Below are positions 45,701 through 57,775 of a stretch of 64,000 nucleotides of DNA, one piece after another. A program made the translations under genes and the position numbers. Positions within the stretch are counted from its first letter, which is position 1, and the number at the start of each line of letters is the position of its first letter. Below the pieces are notes generated by a model. The model searched no databases. It had not been told where the DNA came from and saw only the letters and a program-made list of their open reading frames with translations. Origin of the DNA: Artemia franciscana (lineage: Eukaryota; Arthropoda; Branchiopoda; Anostraca; Artemiidae); the NCBI RefSeq assembly GCF_032884065.1, contig NC_088873.1:34359600-34423599 (forward strand). The letters are read 5' to 3'.

Positions 45701-46350
45701 TAAAACTACAGTGTTCTATCCCTAAAACCTTATCTACAACATCAAGTCTAAAAACATCATCATACTCAATAATTTGCTTCCCACAGAAACTGAGGTAATG
45801 CTTCTACAATTAGCTCAGTCATTCCAATCGCCTTTCTTATAAATGTGTTTAATTAAAGTTTGCCAAAAATTGCAAGGTACTTACCCTTTTTAAAAAGTCA
45901 TTCTGCAAATCTTCGGTAATTTATCTCTAACTTCATAAACACCATATTTCAAAAACTCATTCACCACGCTATTCGCTTCTGAGGTCTCATTATTTTGTAA
46001 TCCTTTTATTACTGCCTCTAATTCTTGCTTGCAAAATAAATCTTCTTTCATATCTGAAGTGTCATAATTTTTTAATTATTTTCTTTGTCTTTTCCTGTAT
46101 CTTTATCACGGTTTAGTATATCCTCAAAACATTCCACCAGTTTCTCTTTAAATGTGTTCGTATTTCCTAATTGTGGCTCTGTTCCCAACTTTAAATGGGA
46201 CATGTCCAGATTGACCCTTCCCTCTAAATTTTATCGCACCAATGCAATATTTTACTATTATGCTGTCAGCCTGCATCTTCTAGATCTTTAGCCGTTTTTT
46301 CCATGGCCTCCATTTCAAATCTCGTTAGTTCATATTTAAAAGACTTCCCC

Positions 46351-49302
46351 TGAATGCAATTGAGGGAGAATAAACTTTATTAAATTTCCATAAAAATACA
46401 ACAAATCAGAGTCAGTCAAAATGTCGTTAATAATTCCAAGGGAAAAGAATATAAAACTTCAGCTTTAAAAAGTCATAAAACGTGAGAAACGTAACGTAAC
46501 AACCCAGAACGAAGCCTCAGTGAAGCAGCAGCGTTGCCATGCATGTTGTGGAGTTCAACATTTGTCACTTCTTGATGTCTTTATTCAGGTAGTGAAGTAC
46601 ATAGTGTAGTACAAGGTCATAGCAGTACTTGTATTCCGTCTATAAAAAAGATTTTGATTTTGAAGATCAAGCTTAAATTTGTTTTGTATCTACAGAACAA
46701 AGTAAACCTATGCACTCATCAGCTTTTGTGGACATAGGAGACCATTGGAAACCTAAAAAAAAACTGATGACGAAAATGAGGTCTTTTGCGGATGAGAATT
46801 TGAAGTTTTACAGATTTTTTTTTAAAGTAGTGACAGAGATGCTGCCACATTAAAGTGCCATGTTTGGCTATTCTCTGCTAGGAAGTGTCAATTTTATCCA
46901 AAGATAGAAGGACATTCCGAGTTAGCCAAATGAGCAATGTCAGCTAATGAGGTGGGATAATAGAAGTAACTTTAACTCGCACTTAAAAGTGATTAACTTT
47001 ATCAGACATGGAATCTTTATGGAAAAGGGCCATTGTAGATACTGCTGGTAAGTAATCAGGCTCCGACGCGGAGGGAGACACCAACCCCTCTACGCCTAAA
47101 ATCTCAGTTCGCTTCAATATTTGTACTTCAAATTCCGGTGCTACAAAACATTTTGGTTCATTTTACGTTTTAATAAACTGAATGACCTACAAAATAAAAT
47201 TCCCACGAGCTTGGTTTCATAATTTATTGCAATGCTTGAGAATCATAAATGTTAAGACGTATTTTCCCTGTGCAAATTTTCAATAGTGCATTTCAATGCC
47301 TAAATTGTCTAACTCTCCAAGAAGTTTTAGGTAAGTATAGGAAGAAGATTGCTTGTGGGAGGAGGGGGCTCATAGGGTTGTTGGTGCCCGGGGAAATTAC
47401 TTACAGCACACCCCTCCCTCCTCCCGATTCAAATAAAAAAAAATAGCCGAGTAAATGTGAAAAATCTGATCAAAATGGGCAATTCCCCAGCCGCAGCCCA
47501 CCCCAAATCATGGCACCCAGGGCAGTTTCCCCGGGTGCCCCCCTTAGTAACAGCTCTGGTGGGGGGGGGTGGAATTAATCATTCATCTCCCTTCATGTAG
47601 ACTAAGCCTGAATAAGGGTTAACTGAATGAGGATAACTCCCTTCTTATTGAGAAAAATGTTTCTGAAATTTATTTTAAGACTTCATTAAAACAAATTGAT
47701 TCCCTTGATATTGCATACAATTATACATAGTGAACTATAAGTAAATATCATCTATTACGACGGAGGGGCGCTGGTTCATTGCGTAGGCAAAGGATCTAGA
47801 TGCCTCAAAGTGTGTATTTTAATCGCCAGATATCCTAAATCTCATTCAGATTTCGGACAAATATAAAATCTGTTTAGGAGAAGGGGATTAGAAATTGACA
47901 TTTAATTTTTGTTGATTCCCGGTAATACTTTTTGCCATCACTTTTGTTATTTGTTCTAGAGTAGCATCACCCCTTATGCTGCGGCGATCCTTTTATACAA
48001 ATTTTGAATATTATTCTAGAAGCATGGTTTTGCTAATATTAAACTTGAATGTAAAGAAAGGAAGTTAAAGGAGGGAGTAGCAGCCCTGCTTAAAATTCAA
48101 AAGAACCAGGGCCAAGCACCATATTTTCGACTTAATACCTTAAATAAGGTATTTTCTTCTAAGACCTCACTGCCTTTTCTTGAAGAACACACAAAAGTTT
48201 CGATGGGGATAAGCCCATTTGAACATTTGGACAGTGAAAACAGATGTAAAAAATCTGGGTTTGACCACATACACCAGTTGTCGTCATCAGCAAAAACACT
48301 AAAACATTACTATTAAAACAAACAAATTTATGGTCAAGTCAACACCTGTAGACTTATCGTAAAATCATAAATTTCACAGGAAACGTAGAGCTCGGACATG
48401 TTATCCACAGTGAAAGAAATGAAAGGGCGTGGGACAGCTTATTACTAATGTTTAAGTTATAAAATCAACCTTAAGCGAAGTTTTGTCAAGCTATATGATT
48501 TTTGCCAAATTTACGATCTCTCTTAAAAATAGGTGATTTTCATGGTCTAAACACCGGGTGTTACCCATTGTACAGGATTAGTTCTTCTTGAGCTACTGAT
48601 TGTGTATTTCTGCAAATAGAATCAGCATAAATTCTAACACGATTGTCGTGAGAGTAATAAGTTTTTTTTTTTATAGAATGACGATATATTTTAAAAACGC
48701 CTGACCTTCAATGTGGTATAGTGAATATGGAGCAGTTGTAAATCTCAATTTTTCGCTTACATTCAAATCCATTCCATTCAAAATTGTAAATCATTTTTAA
48801 ATATTCTTGAAGGATAGTTTAATTTAACGGTTGGTTTGTGAGTTCTCATCCTTGAATTGTGATGACTAAAGGATTATCATACAAAATTTTATGTCACTCA
48901 TTGAAACGAATGAATACTCCAGACATTAGGCTTTATTTATCATTAATTAAGCGTTTTAGAATTGACAATTATCAAAACGACATTAAAATAAAAATAAAAA
49001 GTCAAAAATGGTAGAGGTCAATAGAATTAAACAAATAATTAAAACTAAATGGACAAACTGAATATATAGAAAATTATATAGTACTAAAAACTCAAATAAC
49101 ATTAAAATAGGCTATATCACAAGGGAATTTATCCAAAAGGGGTGGGGGGATTGAACTTATCCTCGCCCCTTCTCATATTCTCAATAAGACCGTGTCCATG
49201 ATTTTTTTCAGAGGGGGTTTTACAAAAAGATTTTTTTCGGATTTTACACAAACAAACACTCAAAAAACGCATAAAAATTTGTCTATATTCATTTTTGTTC
49301 TT
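46351..49302. other. No supported gene in ~3 kb
   Basis: Read on both strands; no domain, no element terminal repeats. Near 47500-47560 there is CACCCAGGGCAGTTTCCCCG followed by poly-G. No splice-bounded frame could be defended. Confidence 0.45.
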
Positions 49303-50575
<1,273 letters not shown>

Positions 50576-52402
50576 TCTATATATATAAAAATAAGTTGTC
50601 TGTGTGTCTGTGTGTCGAGTGACGTCATGTTTGTGTGTCGACTGACGTCATGTTTGTCGACTGACGAAATTACAGACCGGGACATCGGGACACAAATGAC
50701 GACCGGGACACCGGGACATAAGAAATATAAATGATGACCGGGACGCTCAAAGAGAAAGCGACCGGGACACAAGGAATGTTCGATTAGCAATAACCATCAA
50801 CAAAGCACCGGGACACAAATGACGATCGGGACACAGGGAATATAAATGACGACCAGGACATAAGTAAAACAAAAAAACTAAAAAAACTAAAAAAAAGGTA
50901 AAAACTACAAAAAAACTAAAAAGAAAAAAACTAAAAAAGAAAAAAATAAAAAAAGGAAAAAACTGAAAAATAAAGGAGAAAAACAAAACTAAAAAAAAAA
51001 TGAAAATAAAAATAAAAAAAACTAAAAAGGTAAAAACTACAAAAAAAATAAAAAGAAAAAAGAGAAAAAACTAAAAAAACTAAAAAAAAAGTAAAAACCA
51101 AAAAAAAAAACTAAAAAGAAAAAAAGGGAGAAAACACAACAATTTATTTCATCATATACCAATTCAAAAACGAATGTATATACAGACCGGGTCACCGGGA
51201 CACAAATGACGACCGGGACACAGGGAATATAAATGACGACCGGGACACGGGGACACAACTACAACGGGGACCCCGGGGCACAGGGGGATATATAAATGAC
51301 GACGGGGACACAGGGAATGTTCGATTAGCAATCACCATCAACAAAGCTCAAGGGCAATCATTAGAATCATGAGGTATAACTAAAAAAAAAAACTAAAAAA
51401 AAGGTAAAAAACTAAAAAAAAGACCAATTCAAAAACGAATGTATATACAGACCGGGACACCGGGACACAAATGACGACCGGGACACCGGGACACAAAGAA
51501 TATAAATGACGACCGGGACACTCAAAGTGAAAAAAATACTAAAAAAAAGGTAAAAACTACAAAAAAAAACTAAAAAGAAAAAAACTAAAAACTAATTAAA
51601 AAACTAAAAAAGCTAAAAAACTAAAAAAACTAAAAAAGAAAAAAAACAAAAAACTGAAAAATAAAGGAGAAAAACAAAACTAAAAAAAATGAAAATAAAA
51701 ATAAAAAAACTAAAAAGGTAAAAACTACAAAAAAAAACTAAAAAGAAAAAAGAAAAAAACTAAAAAACTAAAAAAAGTAAAAACCTAAAAAAAACTAAAA
51801 AGAAAAAAAGGGGAAAAACACAAAAATTTATTTCATCATATACCAATTCAAAAACGAATGTATATACAGACCGGGACACCGGGACACAAATGACGACCGG
51901 GACACAGGGAATATAAATGACGACCGGGACAAAGGGACACAACTACAGCGGGGACGCCGGGGGGCACAAGGGGATATATAAATGACGACGGGGACACAGG
52001 GAATGTTCGATTAGCAATCACCATCAACAAAGCTCAAGGGCAATCATTAGAATCATGAGGTATAACTAAAAAAAGGTAAAAAACTAAAAACTAAAAAAAG
52101 ACCAATTCAAAAACGAATGTATTTACAGACCGGCACACCGGGACACAAATGACGACCGGGACACCGGGACACAAGGAATATAAATGACGACCGGGACACT
52201 CAAAGAGAAATTACAGACTGGGACACCGGGACACAAATGACGACCGGGACACAGGGAATATAAATGACGACCGGGACACAGGGACACAACTACAACGGGG
52301 ACGCCGGGGGGCGCAGGGGGATATATAAGTGACGACGGTGACACAGGGAATGGTCGATTAGCAATCACCATCAACAAAGCTCAAGGGCAATCATTAGAAT
52401 CT
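50576..52402 (+). mobile_element. Helitron-derived element with minisatellite and A-rich expansions
   Basis: + strand 5' end: host A, then TCTATATATATAAAAATAAG, TTGTCTGTGTGTC and two GACGTCATG blocks. The body alternates GACCGGGACAC minisatellite, AACTAAAAAA-type A-rich tracts, and repeated helicase scraps encoding AITINKAQGQSLES (51332, 52010, 52360). TTTATTTCATCATATACC at 51143 and 51827 marks a ~684-bp duplication. No 3' hairpin/CTAG end with proper flank was found; sequence stops matching near 52402. Confidence 0.7.
51325..51370 (+). pseudogene. Helitron helicase motif fragment
   Basis: GTTCGATTAGCAATCACCAT encodes VRLAITI, continuing NKAQGQSLES and a stop. AITINKAQGQS is the SF1 helicase motif near the C-terminus of Helitron proteins. 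Two further copies lie at about 52003-52048 and 52353-52400 in the same element. Confidence 0.8.
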
Positions 52403-52498
52403 AGAAGCAGAGCCAAATTTTCAAGATGACATTTTTGCGAAATCCAATCATTTCTACATCTAATATAGAGACAGTAAATAGACACAATAAATAGCGTA

Positions 52499-52616
52499 CG
52501 TTAAATTCCATCCTGGAAACTTTTGTTTTAGTACCCAAACCTTGTGACACTTGGGATTGAACGTCCAAACCTTCGGTCAGAAAGTATGGCAGTATCCACT
52601 AAGCTATCACAAGGTA
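52499..52616 (-). mobile_element. Short tRNA-derived SINE-like insertion with 13-bp target duplication
   Basis: The unit is bracketed by a perfect direct repeat AATAAATAGCGTA (52486-52498 and 52617-52629). On the - strand it opens with a 74-nt tRNA-like head, followed by ~40 nt (TTTGGGTACTAAAACAAAAG...). Size, head and target duplication all fit a small SINE or a retroposed tRNA-like RNA. Confidence 0.6.
52541..52614 (-). tRNA. tRNA-like head, probably pseudogene/SINE promoter
   Basis: Ends CTTGTGA/TCACAAG pair as a 7-bp acceptor stem. TAGCTTAGTGG fits the pol III A box and GTTCAATCC fits the B box. An anticodon-like arm ACTTT-CTGACCG-AAGGT would show GAC. The T arm is imperfect and D-arm pairing is weak, so it is not a convincing functional tRNA. 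Confidence 0.4.
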
Positions 52617-52629
52617 AATAAATAGCGTA

Positions 52630-53219
52630 ATTCATAATAAATAAGCAAGTTAAAATAAAAATTGGCTCGTGCACAAAAAAAAGGAATCATAAAAGAAATA
52701 CAAAAAAATTTATAAATAATGCCATAAAAGAAACCTAAGAAAGCAGAACATCTTTAATATAAAGGAAAAACAAAGGTAATCAATAGCGTTTTTGATAGGA
52801 TTACAACAATAGAATTCACATGTCACTCAGTGAGAAAGAAACATGATTTATCGATATCAGCATACGCAGTATGCCTGATTGTCAACCATTATACCCGAAT
52901 GACAGATAACCGGTATGAGTCCAATTGATGGAATGACAAAAATGGTCAATTTGATACGAAGTTCTAATAGAGGGTCAAAGTTGAAACTCCGATTTTTATT
53001 GTAACAAGAATAGAGGAAAGAGTTTCTAGGTATTCTGTTATTGACCCCATGGCAGTGAAACCAGAAATACTTCTAACATGGTTAACTGTTTATCTGATGG
53101 ACTTTTCGGAATTTTTTAACGTACAGTAGAAATGGAGTGTGTTCTTAAAAAAAAGGCAGATAAATGTGTGATTTTCAAGCTAGAGTTAAAAAATGTAGAG
53201 TTATTAGAGTAGCTAGAGT
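52630..53219. repeat. Interspersed repeat fragment shared with 58.15-58.4 kb
   Basis: CCAATTGATGGAATGAC..TTTTTATTGTAACAAGAATA..CCCATGGCAGTGAA corresponds block by block to 58190-58350 (TCAATCGGTCTG..TTTTTATCACGACAACAATA..CCCATGGCAATGAA). Too diverged to classify. Confidence 0.5.
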
Positions 53220-53593
53220 TAAAGTTTTATAATTTTAAGGCAGGAGTGACTAGACAAAGTTTTAAGGGAAGAACAGTACGGCCTTAGAAAAGGTAGAGGA
53301 TGTGTCGACCAAGTTTTCACTCTTAGGTCAATAATTGAGAAGGCCCTTCGTTGTCAAACACCTTTAGTCCTCAGTTTTATCGAATAAGAGCATGCTGTCG
53401 ACTCTGTTGATAGAAGAGCGTTAGCAAGGTCTCATTCTAATATGGTATACCAGAAAAATACCTTAAAGTGATTTGTGCTATGTACGAGAATAATACTGCT
53501 GCGTTTACGGTAGGAAATGAGGTTAGCAACTGGTATTGTATTAAATCAGGAGTTAAGTAGGGTTGTGTTCCATCCCCCTTCACATGGATCAGT

Positions 53594-53992
53594 TTGATGG
53601 ACTCCGTCTTAAGGAGCACAGGAAGGGCACTTGGAGACTACAGAATCAAACGGGGAGGAAAAACTCTCCTGGACTTAGATTATGCTGATGATTTGAGAAT
53701 ATTAGATGAAAATGTGAGCAAAATGAATGAATTTTCAGTGGTTTTGGGAGTTGAGGGTTCTAGAATAGGCTTGAAAATTAATGTTAAGAAGACTAAGTCA
53801 CTAAGGCTAGGAATAAGTGAAGATGAAAAGCTGACGTTGGGTAACGAAAAGATTGATCAGGTTGGCAGCTTCACTTACCTTTGTAGTATTATTAGTAAAG
53901 AAGGTGGGAGCAGTGAAGATGTTAAAAGTAGAATAGCTAAGGCTCAGGGCGTTTTTTCACAGTTAAAAAAGTTTGGAAGAATAGAAAGATAA
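53594..53992 (+). pseudogene. RTE-like reverse transcriptase, YADD region
   Basis: 132 codons. MDSVLRSTGRALGDYRI, then LDLDYADDLRILDENVSKMN with the catalytic YADD, then LKINVKKTKSLRLGISEDEK and VGSFTYLCSIISKEGG. The frame breaks shortly after QGVFSQLKKFGR. Upstream motifs A and B (FIE.EHAVDSVDRRAL, GVK.GCVPSPF) are present but with stops. Confidence 0.82.
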
Positions 53993-54015
53993 GTCTGCAA
54001 ACCAAGATTAGAATA

Positions 54016-54478
54016 TTGGAAGCTACACTGATGACAGTGGTCAAATATGGCTCTGAAGTATGGGCGCTCCGAAAAGCAGAAGAAAATTTACTAGATGTTT
54101 TCCAGAGAAATTGCCTACGGATTGTTCTGGGTACCCGGCAGAGTGACCGTATTTCAAACAGTAGAGTTGTACGAAAAATGAGGTTCAATCCCGCTTTTTA
54201 AGGCTATAATGACAGAAAGATTGAGATGGCCAGGCCACGTTCTGCGGATAAAGGATGACAGATTGCCGAAGGTTGTCCTTTTTGGCCAACCGTCTGGGGC
54301 TACACGGAAAGCGGGTCGTCCTCGTCTGGGTTGGGAGGATGTCATAAACAAATATATAAAGGAAATGGAAATTTCTTGGGAGGGTGTAAAGAGGAAGGCC
54401 TTGAATAGATTAGGTTGGAGGAGGAGCGTGCGTAGCTGTGTTGGCCTCAGGCGGCTTGGTGCTCCAGTGAGCTATTAG
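54016..54478 (+). pseudogene. RTE-like ORF2 C-terminal region
   Basis: Two frames (54016-54201, 54209-54478): ATLMTVVKYGSEVWALRKAE, FQRNCLRIVLGTRQSDRISN, then LRWPGHVLRIKDDRLPKVVL, GRPRLGWEDVINKYIKEMEI and WRRSVRSCVGLRRL. This is the usual post-RT region of RTE/BovB-like proteins. The stop is followed at once by the TAG tail. One frameshift near 54200. Confidence 0.82.
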
Positions 54479-54506
54479 TAGTAGTAGTAGTAGTAGTAGT
54501 AGTAGC

Positions 54507-55044
54507 AGCTAGAAACCCATCGGAAATGGCGTGAGATTGAAACTAAAAGCACACCATTGTCAAGAAACCTCTACAAGAAACTTACCCCCCCCCGGAAAAA
54601 TAAGGGAATTACCTTTTTTGCGTGGGTAGTATAAATACTGGGAAATATGAAAACGGTACAATTCAAAACTACACGGTCAAAAATCAATAACCAGAGGTTT
54701 GTAGTCTTTCCTTTTTAATGTAGTAAAAAGTAGTTTCAGTCAGCCCCTTTAGCAACTTAGTAAAGAGCAAACTACAGCCCAAAGTGTCTGAAAGTTTAGA
54801 AACACGTTTTGAAAAAAAGCAATGGTGTGAAGCAGTTGTGAAGGATGTTGAACAAACCAAAATAAAATACTTGCATCCTAATGCTACTGCTTCTACTCAT
54901 ACTAGTACTATTGTTACTATTATTACTGCTTTAATTACTAATTCTACCACTAAAGCTTATGTTACTACTTTTAATTCTACTACTACTACTACTAAAAAGT
55001 ATGAAGGTATTAAGGTATCAGCGTGTGTTGAAGGGGATGTTGAA
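54507..55044. other. No supported gene
   Basis: Contains a short ACT-rich tract (54885-55000) related to the 41-42-kb repeat, including GGGGATGTTGAAGAAACC. The open frame here is repeat-derived. Confidence 0.4.
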
Positions 55045-55530
55045 GAAACCAAATAATCTTCCAAGCTTAGAACTACTACAAGTCACTATAAATAAATAAA
55101 TGCAACTCAAAACGAACAGAAATCACAATAAATAGCCGAGTCAAGCTCAAAACAAGCAAATATTAACATATGTAGGGCTGATCCCTACTTATTTTAATAT
55201 TTGTAAATTTTCACTTTACTAAAAAAGTTAAAACAAACAAATGACCGTGGATTGTCAGTTTAGTTTATATATACTGATATTTATTCCTTAAAGTTTCAAT
55301 TGTTTTTTATTTATTAAAGTAAAAAAAGTGAAAATACTTAAAACGTACTTTGTTTTCAGTAAACCACGAACTCTGTTCTGGTCATGAGAAGGGATGGGGG
55401 TTGTCAGCACTACTTATGTTAATATTTGCTTGTTTTGAGTTTGACTCAGCTACTTATTGTAATTTCTGTTCGTTTTGAGTTTTATGTATTTATTGATAGT
55501 GATTTGTAGTAGTTTTAAGCTTGGAAGATC
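55045..55530. repeat. Foldback element, ~140-bp arms
   Basis: Left arm ATCTTCCAAGCTTAGAACTA, CTCAAAACGAACAGAAATCA, GCCGAGTCAAGCTCAAAACA, TATTAACAT; right arm is the reverse complement (TGTTAATATTTGCTTGTTTT ... TAGTTTTAAGCTTGGAAGAT). The unique centre is ~190 bp. It shares the GAACAGAAAT core with the 290-bp foldbacks but is a different element. Confidence 0.85.
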
Positions 55531-55549
55531 GTTTCCTAATGGAGCTCTT

Positions 55550-55929
55550 TACTTTTCTTTGAAAAACTTTTTTGTGGAAAAAAGTTTTTTTTCAATTAAA
55601 CTAAATAGAAAAAATCGAATATTAAGTTTAATTTTAATAGTTCTTGCCAAGACTGTTAAATTATTTTGGAATAAAAATTATTTCGAAATAGCGAATTCTG
55701 AAAAACTTAAGACTTTGGCAATAAAGAACGAACAGAAATTAATTAAAAAAAAAACTTCCCGAAACAATTTTTTTTAAAGGAAAGTAAAGGCCATATTAAA
55801 CTTTAGATCAGAAGCAATAGAAACATACAATAACTCAAACTCAAAACAACCAGAAATTACATGTAGTAATATAAATGAATATTCAAATCAAGCTTAAAAC
55901 GAACAAAAAAGATTTTGATATTGAAGTAT
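55550..55929. other. AT-rich spacer between foldback elements
   Basis: T-rich then A-rich sequence with a local AAAAACTTTTTT/AAAAAAGTTTTTTTT inverted repeat near 55565-55590 and further AAAACGAACA-type arm fragments. No gene seen. Confidence 0.4.
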
Positions 55930-56808
55930 AAATGAAACCCAAAACGAGCAAAAATTAAATAAACAAACATATCAAACAAACATACAATAGGAATTAATAT
56001 AAATGACTAATCAAATCTTAAAACGAGTGAAACTTAAATTGAATAAGTAAATCAAGTTTGAAACGAACAAAATCACTACAGACAAGAGTTTGGGTTTTAC
56101 CTCCTTCTCTCACTGTAAATGTCTAAATCCTACTGCGTCATTGGTACTTTACCGAAGACGAATTGTATTACAAATATTTTCTTTTCTACTTATTACAACA
56201 TTGAAAATGAACCAAAAAATTACAGTAAAATTAAATTTTTAACTGATGAGCTTTCATCAATTCATCAATATCAGATACTCAGTTAAATTTTATTAGTTCT
56301 TTCCAAGACTGTTCAAGACAAATATAGCTTCACTATAAAGAAGAGTTGGATACTTTCCCCTTCTCTAACTGTAAAGGTCTTAAGCCTACTACGTCATTGG
56401 TGCTTCACTGAAAACGAAGTATATTGCAAATATTTTCTTATCCAGTTATTATAGCGCTGAAAATGAAAATGAAATTATAAGTGAAATAAAATCTTGAACT
56501 GATGATCTTTCAACAATTAATAGCGTTATGTCAAACATTCAGTTTGATTTTATTTATACTTTCCAAGACTATTCAAGGCACATCTAGCTTTCAGTAAAGC
56601 GCCAATGACGCAGGTTTCTGACTTTTACAGTGAGAGAAGGAGGCGAAACCCGAAATCTTGTTCGTAGTGATTTTTGTTTGTTTCAAGCTTGATTTGCATA
56701 TTCAATTAAAGTTTTAGTCGTTTCAAGATTTTTTATTACCTAGATTTATTAGTACCTATTGCATATTTATTTGCTATGCTTGTTTATTTAATTTTTGTTC
56801 GTTCTGGG
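55930..56808. repeat. Large foldback element with ~220-bp inverted ends and tandem centre
   Basis: Left end CCCAAAACGAGCAAAAATTA .. CATACAATAGG .. GTTTGAAACGAACAAAATCA .. GGGTTTTACCTCCTTCTCTC; the right end is its reverse complement up to TTTTTGTTCGTTCTGGGTC. The centre holds two ~240-bp direct repeats (CTACTGCGTCATTGGTACTT-like at ~56128 and ~56375; TTCCAAGACT.TTCAAG at ~56310 and ~56560). No ORF. Confidence 0.82.
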
Positions 56809-57775
56809 TCAAACTTTAGCGCAAGGAAAAAGGTTTTGGGAAGGGGTAGACCCTTTTTGCATACAAAGTAGTTTCAGTACGTTTTAAGTTTTAATGTTAC
56901 TCCGTACTCTTAGATAAGAACTTGTTTATTTCATTTAATTTTGACCACCAGTAAATCCTTCTCCTTCCCTGTAAATTTTTCCCTGAAAAATTTTACCAGG
57001 AATCTTTCCTACCCATGGAAGAAAACTGTCAAAAATTTCCTCCCCCACATCAAGAAAAATGTGTGCATTTTTTAGTAATAACAAGTAGCCTACTATATGT
57101 GAAAAATGAAAATATTGCGTTACTTACACCCCTTTCCCCAGGGTTTATGTGGGGCCCCATTGTTCCAAAACGCATAGCTACTGAACACTTCAACAATGCT
57201 GAATTGAATAGTTATTTCAAAATTCTGATCTGTTATCCTTTGAGAAATAGAGGGGTGAGAGGAGGGGCTAGTTGCCCTCTAATCTTTTTAGTCACTTAAA
57301 AAAGGCACTAGAACTTTTTATTTACGTTTGAATAAGCTCTCTCCCGATCTCCTAGGAACATTGGTTTGATGCAATCACCCCTGGGAAAAAAAAAACGAAC
57401 CAAAAAAAAAGATAAACACGCATCCGTGAACTTTTGAAAAAAATTAAAATTCCACATTTTTGAAGATAGGAATTTGAAATTTCTGCAGTAGGCTTTTCAG
57501 ATATGATGAATTTGAGGGTGGGATGTACATTAAGATCAAATGACACTTTGGGGAGGTTTCACCTCTTTTTTTTAAATCAAGTAAGTTTTCTTAAGCTCGT
57601 AGCTTTTGATGGGTAACATTAAACTTAATGAATTTACCATAGGCTATTTGCATTTAGTATAAAAAGCCAATTCTTTTAATGTACCAATTGTTATCATTCT
57701 TTCGTTTTTTAGGGTTTTGGCTACTATTGGACCGAGTCGCTCCTTAATTACATTTCGTTACCACGAACTTTTGCA
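56809..57775 (-). repeat. Family A repeat copy, - strand, diverged
   Basis: TCAAACTTTAGCGCAAGG tail, then TTCAAAATTCTGATCTGTTA, GGGGCTAGTTGCCCTCTAAT, ATCACCCCTGGG, GGAATTTGAAATTTCTGCAG, and at the head ACCGAGTCGCTCCTTAATTA with a degraded hairpin TTCGTTACCACGAACTT. It is the most diverged copy. Confidence 0.7.

Larger units (their letters stand above)
44495..46350 (-). mobile_element. RTE-like non-LTR retrotransposon remnant
   Basis: Pieces of the RT and C-terminal region on the - strand: FRKGEE, VDHFFTLRLIIEKYL, a FIDFEQAYDSFNRRAL motif A, QGCVSSLF, DFKKTKLFRLGIS, then LGHAPWIKDDRSPKIVVFSQ at the 3' end. A TAGTAA-type tail lies near 44500. It is in the same family as the + strand remnant at 53.2-54.5 kb. 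Many frameshifts; inactive. Confidence 0.75.
53220..54506 (+). mobile_element. RTE-like non-LTR retrotransposon, 5'-truncated, (TAG)n tail
   Basis: + strand RT and C-terminal coding in several frames, ending at the stop near 54478 directly followed by TAG repeats (54477-54506). Simple-repeat 3' tails directly after ORF2 are characteristic of RTE-type elements. The RT starts near EEQYGLRKGRGCVDQVFTLR and runs through to a C-terminal RPRLGWED block. Confidence 0.8.

Noticed and set aside
51160..52330. Possible CRISPR-like array
   Set aside because: Repeat units vary in length and sequence, spacers are themselves repeats, and the context is a eukaryotic Helitron.
54784..55056. 90-codon frame with Thr-rich centre
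   Set aside because: Threonine run is an ACT repeat; flanking parts match the 41-42-kb repeat spacer.
55475..55777. 100-codon + strand frame
   Set aside because: Begins inside a foldback arm, is phenylalanine/lysine-rich from AT bias, and has no recognisable domain.
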